NCBI GenBank assembly: GCA_001687465.1
Contig: LVLI01000316.1
Location: forward strand, 25,367-89,366
DNA: 64,000 nt
Direction of reading: 5' to 3'
Source of the DNA: Halocafeteria seosinensis
Taxonomy: Eukaryota; Sar; Bigyra; Bicosoecida
Below the pieces are notes generated by a model. The model was not told the origin of the DNA. It worked only from the letters and a program-made list of their open reading frames with translations, and searched no databases. This document shows, piece after piece, positions 21,101-29,472 of this stretch; the stretch's first letter is position 1; each line of letters starts with the position of its first letter. The position numbers and the translations under genes were made by a program.

Positions 21101-21269
21101 CGGTACGAATGGAGGATCTCCTCGGAAGCGTGTGCTCACTGAGCCGTCTATGGAAGAAAGTAGTGCAACAAATTTCGATTCAAGTGAAAGTAAACGCCAC
21201 AAGGTCGTCCACACAGATAGCAATGAGGAAGAGCAGTCTTCGTCGTCGTCGAAATGCTGTATTCAGTAG
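18183..21269 (+). CDS. PARN: PARN-type poly(A)-specific ribonuclease, about 1028 aa
   Basis: A single long exon encodes a DEDD-family deadenylase. The four motifs are visible: LDLEFSGL near residue 102 (first D and E), GHNVMGDFMHL near 477 (D), and VAHDAGYDAWMTG near 638 (H and D), with DTKML between. 'MHVSKENFDTMLPALKEAI' and 'RYLRMRHAVRQMQVFQFGLA' match the family start. The enzyme trims poly(A) tails from the 3' end. It is much longer than human PARN (about 640 aa) because of Ser/Glu-rich inserts between the first and second motifs and a Ser-rich tail. I chose ATG 18183 because it begins an Arg/Ser-rich, acid-free stretch resembling a mitochondrial presequence; plant PARN acts on mitochondrial mRNA. 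The frame is also open upstream from an ATG at 17925. Confidence 0.85.
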   Translation: MLGCRLYRSIGTPRRASLNSISLISAPGRALDVYRNAIKPEIERLGTLSFGLFRPFSSSLEPYTSDTEQDTVRTMHVSKENFDTMLPALKEAIEKADFVALDLEFSGLQAESMATILPNDTIRTRYLRMRHAVRQMQVFQFGLAIFRWDQESNSWKGMPFSFYLLPRKGKFVNCADSVRFLADNGFDFGKWATTGLPFLSRDHEQSSRKRSLKTAMCKAVRPETPAMAQRDWAEDFVKDFCKELSKWRRALEDWRQSASTAGANVHFPWEGSQTRSFENSTVDIIGQTEQPSSSAEAGNTEENQNSSIGNGKTSSADEVALSVLEDCPSLVLPNLSSIKRKFVHDVVGAGNFRSWAAEQSSLRSDLSDMDSLTDSWEDCASVTLDSDQQEQGGRFSKLRVVWLPPAEHRLRAFIKESNSPVLYNTEEMSLKDLWYAFKAILSEKSSMDRIDADVGFRKVVDIMSTESINRGLPVVGHNVMGDFMHLTDKMTKSPPPSVASEWAAEMAVTFPCIFDTKMLSGGNAIKRILVELETEALKDPAEKPPAPEGQSQQLTDGIFLKSGSFWATHKNTALDPVYQTINDTKLFHESPLYPSGRPSADVTSWADLVQVARDDTLESRMEHGRVGSSTESISEIRVAHDAGYDAWMTGCIFAKYIAAIGLSPATIRQLCAAHIKAGENDFNTLPLAGKRLFEQINNLYLMRMNPCCWKFADDGDSDAAYPLDSKKHLLPPGINPSVVQRLPSPQAVKEDDLSSISSTVHVSGLNHSIKTSDLIDMAKDAVSNWAQYCSEAEVERASYVCRTTVSRVQAFVDSLNDQAKFSKFLERSPVAWVDDDSAFLLFQKGEVAAAALAGWATQKRTALLLSKTEDITNVLPEHLTSSVKESLSSSDPEDLLNKWRGRELPLLGAFNLQSYAAFEESYPNIFAFDDGTDVHVSSNLVSVDNLIKIPANFEPGVLPEETAPSVSSATSTDGTNGGSPRKRVLTEPSMEESSATNFDSSESKRHKVVHTDSNEEEQSSSSSKCCIQ

Positions 21270-21670
21270 GAACCTGTCCTTGCATATCTGCAAGTGCGCG
21301 AGTTCGGTGGTCTATGTTGCACAGCCGTCAAAATCGTATCTCCATGGAAGAGGGCGACTGTGTAACTACAAACATCCGGCTGCAGCATTGTCGGGAGCTG
21401 AGACTGTGCAAAGCGAAAATGTTGTCTCGTGTTTACTGGAGCTCCTTTCTTCAAGGAAGCGCACTTCACTCTTTACTAACTCAAAACAGCGAAGTCGATG
21501 GTTCACATAAAGCGGTAGGGATGACGAATTCGCTTACAAGGATTACCAATTGGTCGTTGTCGGTTCCTGAGAACGCTGTTGCTACGGCATAAGAGCATGA
21601 GTTCTCAAGTGAAATTTCTCTTTCCAGTCCGGTTTGGCAATCGAATCGTGAGTTTGAAACTTTCGAGGGT

Positions 21671-22536
21671 CTAAGCCTGCCTCGCTGAAAGTTTGTCAGC
21701 AGTGTTCTCAGCATTTATGAGGTTTATTACATCCTGAATTCGTTGGTCGGTGTTCTTGAAACCAGGTCTAGCAAATTGTCCCGTTTCACTCTTTACAGAA
21801 TTGAATTCCTCAAGTGCGCTCTTGAAGTCATTCATTAGTATGAAAATACAGCCTCTGTCGTAGCGTAAGAATTGGCTATCTTCACCATTGATATCTGCTA
21901 CATGCATCCCGTTTCCAAGTTCTTCTAGCGACGCATTATACATGTCGTGCGCCCTACATCGAGGGAAGTTTGCTCGTCAGCCTGCGGCAAATCACGTATG
22001 TGTTTGTGTCCATTTAGGCGATGCTTATGAGCATCTACGCTCGACTTGTAGTCAAACCGGGGGTTCTTGTTGTCCGAAAGAGCAGCCGCTTTTTCAAGCA
22101 TCTCCAAAGCTTGGTCGTGCTTGCCACACTCGATACATGCTATACCTCCCCACAATTGAGCCTCCATATCCTGCTGATCGAAGTCGAGTACCGGCATGAA
22201 TCCATAGGTAAGCGCCTCTTCAGCGGCTTGCACATTGTGTTCGAGGGGGTTCCAGGACACGCTTGTCACTGAGGCTGTCGTCCGCGGATTCGCTTGACTT
22301 CCTGGCCACTGGGGCCCTCGCAGCAACAGTGCTTGGCCTTTGAACATATAGGAATCCATATAGTTCGGATCCAGTTGAAGCACTCGGTCGAACCACGTGA
22401 TAGCTTCTGTGTAGAGACCATCATCGAAAAGAAGCCGGTGGCCGGTCCTATGGTACTCATCCAGCATTGCTTTGGTGGTGGTGGAGGAGGACGTCGAATC
22501 CGCATCGGCCGGATTCCTGAGCAGATTTTGACTCAT
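21671..22536 (-). CDS. TPR-repeat protein, intron boundary unresolved
   Basis: ATG at 22536 opens a frame with tetratricopeptide repeats: MLDEYHRTGHRLLFDDGLYT followed by EAITWFDRVLQLDPNYMDSY, then AQLWGGIACIECGKHDQALE. A second frame after about 21990 continues in the same style (YDRGCIFILMNDFKSALEEF) and ends at TAG 21671. Both belong to one gene, but I could not find a junction of normal intron size that joins the frames in phase; the only in-phase GT-AG options are 23 or about 104 nt. A frameshift or an unusual intron is possible. TPR proteins are scaffolds; the partner is unknown. Confidence 0.6.
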
Positions 22537-23069
22537 TCCACTCTGCGTTACACACTTCGAACGCGCACGGTTCCGCGAATACAGGTTATATTTTTCGCTC
22601 TGGAACTACAAGTTGTACGGTATACACGAAAATACCGTAGCTTCACAAGGAATTCACGGAAAGCTCATTTGCAACCAGAGTGTGAGGGTTTATCTCACAC
22701 TGTCTGTGTAGGTGTAATCACGAGGTGTGTGCGATAAGTATGTGTGTGTGTGAGATAAGTATGTGAAGTGAAGTCTGAATAACCACTACGTAGGTTAGCG
22801 ACTGGTCAACTTGGTACTTTGTTTTTCTGTCTAAAGTTCTTTCTTTCCTGTGCAGGAAGGTCGTTCGTTATGAGAATTGGGACTGTACAATTACGGTTGG
22901 GTAACTGTGTATGTTAATCGGAATTCTCTCGACGAAACCAGTCCTGTGGACGGTCTGTCAAGCTCGAATCCTGCAATGAAGACATTCGTTTTGGGAATGG
23001 TTCAGGGACACTTTAAAGTTTGTTGCTGCTTACAACAAAGCATTGAGTTGAGCAACGGGTCCAAAATCT
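22537..23069. other. Divergent intergenic region
   Basis: This lies between the TPR gene (minus) and the sulfotransferase gene (plus). It contains a GT-rich tract with a repeated gataagtatgtg motif near 22732-22765. No convincing exon is seen, and it probably holds both promoters. Confidence 0.4.
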
Positions 23070-24674
23070 ATGGAATCCACGGTTAGCAGTGCAAACAATA
23101 ACAATGATCTTTGGGATGGCCCCATGCGGTGGCGCATGTCAAGCAGCGAAGGGTATGTACACAAGCGACAGTGTGCCTAGAATGTTCCATCGAGGATATT
23201 TCGTCTAAGTAACAGTCGATGCCTAGATTGCAAGGCTGCCCACAATAGTATGAAGAATTGAGGATTCAGAAACACGTTGTAACCATCTGATTGGGCAGGG
23301 TATATCGAGGATTTTCATCGTCCTGGCGAGTTATGTCGTTCGTGTAGCAATACAGCCCAGCGGTATACTTCCATGGACGAACCATCGTTACCTCTACTGG
23401 CAATTTGATAGACATAGCAGTCTAGGCAAGTCCGGATCTTGACCGTCTCATCCTCTGGATGTACAGTATTGGAAGAAGTGCCTTTCCGCGTGGCATCTCC
23501 CAGACCAATGGCGCCATTCCACTTCTCAGGCGCATAGCTGTCAGCTGTACCAGCCGATGAGACGGATACCACTAAGGGATATGAACTCCGTTGCAGCGAC
23601 GACACACTTCCGCCAGTGCGACCTGTGCGACGCGGCCAACTTGGGAGTCCAAGTTGGGACCTTGCCCAGGGTGAGCAATTGGAGGCTCTCACTCCTTCCA
23701 TTGGTACCGCCTCATGGATGGATTGATACGGCATTCTGCTGGAGTGCATTCAAATAATTTTTTTTTTTTTTTTTTATTACAGTGCCGTGTTGTTTGGTGT
23801 TGCACTTAGCGTCGTGGAGATGCTCTGGAGCAAGGAGCAAAAATGCTGGTTCCGCACGAACCGCATCCAACAGATTCTTATCTGTGCTTCCATTATTGTT
23901 CTATGCTTGTTTGGAGTGGGACAACTAGGCTTGATGGCTTACAAAAAAACGAAAGCCCTGCGGCCAGCGTCCATAGTATTGCCGACGCAGCGATCTATTG
24001 AACGGACAATAAATTCTCCCGTCAGGAGACGGGTCTTGGTGCATATTGGAAAAACTGCAGGAATGACAGTTCGGGACTACGCACGTCATTGGATAGATTA
24101 CGAGGTGCATACCCATAATAAATATAATTATGGAACTCCTGCCATTCCGATGGAAGAATTTCACCCGAAAGGTAACGACGTTCTATACATCAGTCTGAGA
24201 GACCCTCTCAAGAGACTGGTTTCTGCTTGGAACTTTCGGAGGCAGCGGTTGTTCCGAGGAGAAGGGCCACCACCGCAGCGTTGTGACCTCTGCACTGAAT
24301 CACAATGCGTTGCACTCTTCGAAGATATAAATGAGGTAGGAGAAGATCTGTACGAGGAGGGATCGCTTGCAGAGCAATTGTTGGGCCAGGGTTGCATTCA
24401 CTTGGTTCGAGAAAGTATCACTCATTTTGTAGAACCTCTGATTGATTTCATCCGGAATCATCCCGATCAAATATATATCATCAGACTGGAGCACGTTAGC
24501 GAAGATATGAACACTATATTTGGGGTCAAGCCAGGAGGAACGACACACAAGGGTCCAAACGGTGGTGGCAACCAGATCCTCACCGCTAAAGCAGAGCGAA
24601 ATTTTAAGAGATGGCTCAAACGAGAGTACGAGCTCTATCATTGGCTGTTGAGTCTAAAGAATTTGGATCCCTAA
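23070..24674 (+). CDS. Type II membrane sulfotransferase
   Basis: Exon 2 opens at 23783 after a long polypyrimidine tract and attacag; its frame needs two bases from an upstream exon. A matching exon is 23070-23152, ending GAAGG|gtatgt, which gives a 27-residue polar N-terminus. The intron is 630 nt, unusually long here. The protein (about 325 aa) has one N-terminal transmembrane helix (ILICASIIVLCLFGVG), a 5'-phosphosulfate-binding loop VLVHIGKTAG near residue 114 and a 3'-phosphate segment YISLRDPLKRLVSAW. This is the plan of Golgi carbohydrate sulfotransferases, which use PAPS to sulfate glycans. The acceptor is unknown. If exon 1 is wrong, translation could begin at ATG 23820. Confidence 0.75.
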
Positions 24675-24929
24675 ATCAAAACCATTCAATTCGCACTGTG
24701 AACCACGGTGCGCGTCAAAGGCTCAGCCCTTCCTTCCGTCCGTTCTGATGTTTTACCGAAATCATATGGTGCATACCTAGTTCTTTGAGACTATAATTCA
24801 GGCCATTAACTTCCGACAACTACTCCTTGTAGCTAACACCCAGCACTATGCTTCATACAAAGCATCCTTCGCAAGGCAAACAAATTTCTAACATGCCATG
24901 ATTGCTACGTACCTAGGATCACGATGCAC
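24675..24929. other. Intergenic
   Basis: Presumed 3' flank of the sulfotransferase gene. No exon, repeat or RNA gene is recognised. Confidence 0.4.
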
Positions 24930-25590
24930 CGGCACCAGAACAAACAAGCCAAGACATATCCACCAGAACATATCGCTTGTTTCCTTCCTATATCAGAAGA
25001 GGTAGTGGCTGATCCGCTACAGCGGAGACGGTTTTGGTGAAGATACATCGTCACCCTACAACCAGAACGTATACATCGAAATAGAGCGTACGCGGAAGGA
25101 GACACGGATTTGCCACATGATCCTAACTGAGCCCTGTGTTGGGGGTTATTTCTTGTCTTGTAGCCGTAGGCAGCGTATCCTGGGACAACCACGGTGGCTT
25201 TGGTTCCAACTCGTAAACGAGATAATGCTTCTTCCAACCCAATCACCTCTTGCCTCTTGTGTTGCTCCATGGACTGTCCCTGTTTATGTGTATCTTCAAA
25301 CACTGTACCGTCCTTTACTCGTCCAGCACATTGTATAGATATGTATTCACCAGGATGTCAAGAGCCAGAACTCGTCTGTTGCGTGTCAAGTCTTCCCTGT
25401 CAAGTTTGCTCACCTTCCTCCGAATATGCACCATTTCCGAGCTCATGTTCAAGCACCTCGATGGCACATTGTAGCGTTTAGAGTCAGTGTCTGCAACTTC
25501 TTGTTCGTATTCGTACGAATTGGACCGGCCGAAGGAAGTCGCCTGCTTCTGGTGTCTGTGCTGTTGCTCGTTCATGTGTTACGGAACAGC
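24930..25590 (-). pseudogene. FKBP-type prolyl isomerase remnant
   Basis: On the minus strand PGEYISIQCAGRVKDGTVFE followed by GLEEALSRLRVGTKATVVVP and GYAAYGYK reproduces the core of an FKBP domain (family pattern: V.YTG.L.DG..FD, then G.EE.L..M..G.......P...AYG). An in-frame TGA sits just before HPGEY, with no acceptor between. Downstream of AYGYK the expected terminal strand (TLYFDVYVL) is in another frame. Upstream sequence (MNEQQHRHQKQ...) lies in yet another frame. A gene with several mis-seen introns is the alternative. Confidence 0.55.
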
Positions 25591-25843
25591 ACATGTTACA
25601 TAAACCAGTGGGAAAGGGGAGTCTCATTGTCCATTGCATTCATCATCATTGAACTCCCTCGAGCCACTGGAACTTAAGAACTATCGCAGCTTCATGTCGT
25701 CGAACCCACCCACCCCTCACGGGAGAAGGACAAAAGCAAGCCTAGTATGAAGACAAGCATTTCGACAATGGATCGGATGCCTGCGCTTCGAGCAGACTGC
25801 TTGTAGCATTACCTGGCCTAGAATTAACACTGAATGACAAGCA

Positions 25844-25879
25844 ACCGGGCCGGCCCGGATCCCGGCCTTCCGCCCGGAC
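25844..25879. repeat. GC-rich palindromic repeat, copy 1
   Basis: The stretch CCGGGCCGGCCCGGATCCCG and following GCCTTCCGCCCGGA closely resembles 31660-31698 and stands out from AT-richer surroundings. It contains nested inverted repeats able to fold as a hairpin. Confidence 0.55.
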
Positions 25880-26101
25880 GAACTAATCGGGTATCCATCC
25901 ACGCAGCTATTTTAATTGTAATTGGGCGTTCATAGTTGTTTGAGGTCTTTTGGAAGAAGTGTATTGAAAGATTTACTGTTTAGTAGCTTGCAATAGACGG
26001 ACACTTTCCTACGGGGAGGCAGTGAAAACACAATAAGATTGTTTCGGTTGAAGTTGAAGTAGTTCTCGACGGCATTGAACACTGTTCTCGTTGCTCTATA
26101 G

Positions 26102-26476
26102 AGGCGAATCCGGCGTTTTTGGGCACATTATCGCCCCTGCGTGTACTTATCACTGTACTGGTGGACGTACGGGCTCTTGGGGAACTCTGAGTTCATTGTA
26201 AAGGGAACTGGGAAGCAAAACGTTCTTCACGACAGGCTCAAGAACCTGAGGTGAGTGACATAATTTCATATTATTCATGCTATTGAGGCCATTTTCTCCA
26301 GTTCGAACATCTCCGTTGGTGCTTCTAACCATCCTGCTACTGATGGATTGGCTCCAGCTTTAAAGAAGTTGGCCGTTCTGGAGGTATCTTCCGAAGATAA
26401 GAAAGACAAAAAGGGTTTTTCGGGGGACGATAAGGGGGAAGCGCCTCGTTGCGTTCCGAATAAGATACGGTTTTGA
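26102..26476 (+). CDS. Candidate small gene, 5' end unresolved
   Basis: A coding-like stretch begins after ctctatag (26101): RRFWAHYRPCVYLSLYWWTY, then GLLGNSEFIVKGTGKQNVLH. It meets a good donor (AG|gtgagt near 26251). After an intron of about 50 nt ending ttctccag the frame continues in phase (SNISVGASNHPATDGLAPAL, then a Lys/Asp-rich tail) to TGA at 26476. The combined product is about 108 residues plus an unseen first exon; no ATG in frame was found nearby. The family is not recognised. Arg-rich aromatic start followed by a charged tail would suit a small organelle protein, but this is a guess. Confidence 0.45.
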
Positions 26477-26833
26477 GTCTTCAAGTGCAATGAGGCGGGG
26501 AATTCATGAGGAGCTTATTGTGAACGATTTCCCATCCCATTAGACCGAGGTCGATTTTGGAAAGTCGTAGTGAAATAGTGTTTGCCTAGACGTAGTGCCT
26601 GGAACGATTCTGTCCTCGCTAGTTCCCACCAGAAAACTTTCCAGACTCTCGCAAAGTGGATTCCTTGCTTACATATTCTTGTTGACTAATTGTGCTGTAC
26701 AGAACTGGATTCTAGGATTGGCTCAACGGTGAAGCGTGATTCCACTTATCACTGCGATGGTGACGTAGCGACCATAAACGGAATCGTTTGATTTATTATC
26801 CGTATCTTTTGGTAACTTCTGAAGGGAAACAAC

Positions 26834-29398
26834 ATGGCAGAGATAGAAGAGAAAGGGGAAAAGGAGTCGGCGACTGCACCATCGCAACTTAGCATACGAC
26901 AACGCAGCATAGGTTTGCTCCCGGAGCAGGAAGAAGAATTGCTCCCCAGTAAAGATGACGTGTTACGCCTCAGGAGAAAAGTTGAAGTTAATCCGGATCG
27001 ATGGGATAGGTACCTAAATCCTCAGACATTGCATCATTTCGGATTTTCGACAAATGAAGAGCGGTTCGCTGCGTTGAAGAAAGAAGCTTCCTTGCTCCAC
27101 AATGTGGTATGCAGAGAGGCTGGTTCCTCGACCCAGGCCTTCAATCTGGCGGCTGATTCGGAGCCAGAGCCAAACAACAGGGATGCTCGTGCTTCTTCAA
27201 GCTCTGCTCTGAATGGAAGTCAGGAATCGTCATCGAACCAAAGAGTTTCATCAATTGGACGTTTGGCATTTGCAGCGCTTCGAGCCGGTCGGAATGCCGC
27301 GAATCTAGTGCAGCAGAAACTCCCGTACCAAGCATGTCAGGCATCCTTCGAGAGAAGAGTTTTCTTTGAAGATTTAGCGCTCTTCCATTACTGCATCAAC
27401 GGTATCGCTTTTCCGGGCGAAAGCCGCAATATGTACCCTCTACAGGTTGAGAACACTTCGATTTGTCTCTATATGCTATATCATTTCGTGGTATACTTTG
27501 GTGGATTCGAACACCTCACGGGAGAACGTAGAGAGAATAGGAATGAAAGGAGCTCTGGATTGGATCTCACACACGTCCACCAGATGCTACCAGGGATGCA
27601 AAAGTGTTCTGAGGGATCCTTGAATTCCCTGTATACTCTGTATCAGAAGTATTTGCTCCCATTCGAGAAGCACATCGGGGGAGCTTCCTCAGGATCTGGG
27701 AGCACCGCTCCAAGTAAGTATGGATGGTCGTTGCGATTGAGCGATGCGTTTCGACTGGACTTAAGGGTTCCAGTGTTCCCCATGGATGAAAACAGCACGA
27801 TCGATCGCTATGACGCAAGCAGTCCCTTCGCAGAAACCGAATGCGCAAGGAGTCCAGAATCGTCCAATTCGACTCTGGCACATGAAGACGACGAAGACAG
27901 CATCCAAAGTCGCCATGATGTGGCGCCGTTTGCCAGAGCTGGGGTTGCGTTACTCAGGAAGATAAAAAGGAGTGGTATCAAAAGTACATCGCCATCGTAC
28001 CACTTGGTTGGCATTTATAGTCAAGGAGGTATGCAGGCCAGAAACAGATTGGACCGGATACTTGCTGGTGATATTGAACTCCCTGTCGAGCCCGGAGGCT
28101 CTGGTAGCGGCGACGAGAACATATGGGAAACACGGCAACTGATGCGACTGTGGGCCGAGGAAATGCTCTGCAAAAGCTATGATAAATTGTCACAGCGATT
28201 CCAGCAACGACCGAAAGTAAATGCGGGAGTATCGGCCATCCCGGCGACCAGCAGTAGTTTGAGTCTCAGTGGAGTTACTCATTCTACCGCTCAAAATATG
28301 TCTGTTTCTTTGGTCCCCATTAATGCTGCTTCTAACGACAATTTCAGAACTGAACCTCCTACGCCGGTTTCGGATTCGAATCGAGAGGTTTCCTCCAGTC
28401 CATCGAAGGCTAAAGATCTGTTGCTTTACTTAAGACATAAGGATGGTACGCAAGAAGAACTGTGGTCACCATCGCCGGATAGCCACACATCCGATGGCGA
28501 TAGCAACTATGGCTTCCCTGGTAAGGGAGGTTCGCCGAAATCTATTGGTACTGGGCAGTTTGTGGGACGAAGAGGCAGGTCGGCAACCGAGGAGAGCATT
28601 GCCACCCGGAGAAGTATGAGACGTTCCGGTTCAGCTGATACAGTCACAGCAGCGGCAGCGCTTGCAGATGTTTCCCAAGCGCCGCCATACGGTGGTCAGG
28701 CTCGACCACGCGGTACTCCCAATACGCAGTATTGTTCTGTAGTGCCTGTACCGCGAATGCTTTGTCAGGATACACCGAAAGAATATGCAGATCAGACAGC
28801 ACGGTTGTGCCTGCTCAGTAGTGGCCTTGCGTATGTTGTTACACGGATGAGCGAGATGGATTACAGTCCCTTCATATTCCCCGTCAGAAATGACACGACA
28901 AAGAGACAAGAGCAACCTAGAGCGGTGACACGCTCGAAACGAATGAGGAGTGATGATGCTGAAACGTGGAACGACGTCACAAGTGAAGACATTGGGGAAA
29001 CTAGTAGCTCCTCTGCTGCGCATGCACAGCTTCAGGAGGAGCCAAACCTCGAAAGTACAAAGGATTCCAAAGGAGAGTCTCCCTGGAAGACCGCAGTGTA
29101 TGAGTCGATGCTCAGTAGTGGAAGCGCCGCTGGGAATATTCCTGGCTCGGTGTTGCGAACTCCCTATGAACAGACTATGGAAGACGGTAGCAAGAGCAGT
29201 GTATTGGTTACGAGCACTGAACCGGTATTTGAGGATATCTACATGGAGGGGCAAACCCAACCACAGCGTCTCATCGTTCGACCTTGTCTCACCAGGCTAT
29301 GCTCCGAGCCCACTCAGTCTCCTCGATCGCTCCTCCAGCTTCCACCGGTCGTGGCTTTGGAGGAACACGCCACTCGCAATAAGAGTCGTCGACGGTAA
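26834..29398 (+). CDS. ARID-like domain protein, 854 aa
   Basis: A single exon runs from ATG 26834 to TAA 29398. At about residues 175-282 the pattern resembles an ARID DNA-binding domain: ALFHYCINGIAFPGESRNM, then ICLYMLYHFVVYFGGFEHL (family: L..LY..V...GG) and LNSLYTLYQKYLLPFEKHI (family: L...Y.KYL...E). The rest is low-complexity and Ser-rich, with a basic patch near TRSKRMRSDD. ARID proteins act in chromatin remodelling (SWI/SNF) or in histone demethylases, but no partner domain is visible here. The stop is followed at once by gtaagt, so a further exon is conceivable; the convergent PRPF4 gene ends only 75 bp away. Confidence 0.55.
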   Translation: MAEIEEKGEKESATAPSQLSIRQRSIGLLPEQEEELLPSKDDVLRLRRKVEVNPDRWDRYLNPQTLHHFGFSTNEERFAALKKEASLLHNVVCREAGSSTQAFNLAADSEPEPNNRDARASSSSALNGSQESSSNQRVSSIGRLAFAALRAGRNAANLVQQKLPYQACQASFERRVFFEDLALFHYCINGIAFPGESRNMYPLQVENTSICLYMLYHFVVYFGGFEHLTGERRENRNERSSGLDLTHVHQMLPGMQKCSEGSLNSLYTLYQKYLLPFEKHIGGASSGSGSTAPSKYGWSLRLSDAFRLDLRVPVFPMDENSTIDRYDASSPFAETECARSPESSNSTLAHEDDEDSIQSRHDVAPFARAGVALLRKIKRSGIKSTSPSYHLVGIYSQGGMQARNRLDRILAGDIELPVEPGGSGSGDENIWETRQLMRLWAEEMLCKSYDKLSQRFQQRPKVNAGVSAIPATSSSLSLSGVTHSTAQNMSVSLVPINAASNDNFRTEPPTPVSDSNREVSSSPSKAKDLLLYLRHKDGTQEELWSPSPDSHTSDGDSNYGFPGKGGSPKSIGTGQFVGRRGRSATEESIATRRSMRRSGSADTVTAAAALADVSQAPPYGGQARPRGTPNTQYCSVVPVPRMLCQDTPKEYADQTARLCLLSSGLAYVVTRMSEMDYSPFIFPVRNDTTKRQEQPRAVTRSKRMRSDDAETWNDVTSEDIGETSSSSAAHAQLQEEPNLESTKDSKGESPWKTAVYESMLSSGSAAGNIPGSVLRTPYEQTMEDGSKSSVLVTSTEPVFEDIYMEGQTQPQRLIVRPCLTRLCSEPTQSPRSLLQLPPVVALEEHATRNKSRRR

Positions 29399-29472
29399 GT
29401 GGCTTGGTAGTGCTCCATGCCAGCTTTGAGATGCAAACAACCTCAAGTTGTCCCCCCATGTACTTTGTCAAA

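Noticed and set aside
21254-21592. 112-codon plus-strand frame after PARN
   Set aside because: It overlaps the PARN 3' end in another frame, has unusual composition and no family resemblance.
23757-23777. Run of T as a retroposon poly(A) tail
   Set aside because: It directly precedes a good acceptor (attacag) in phase with the sulfotransferase exon, so a polypyrimidine tract is the simpler reading. Its orientation also does not fit a tail for the antisense frame.
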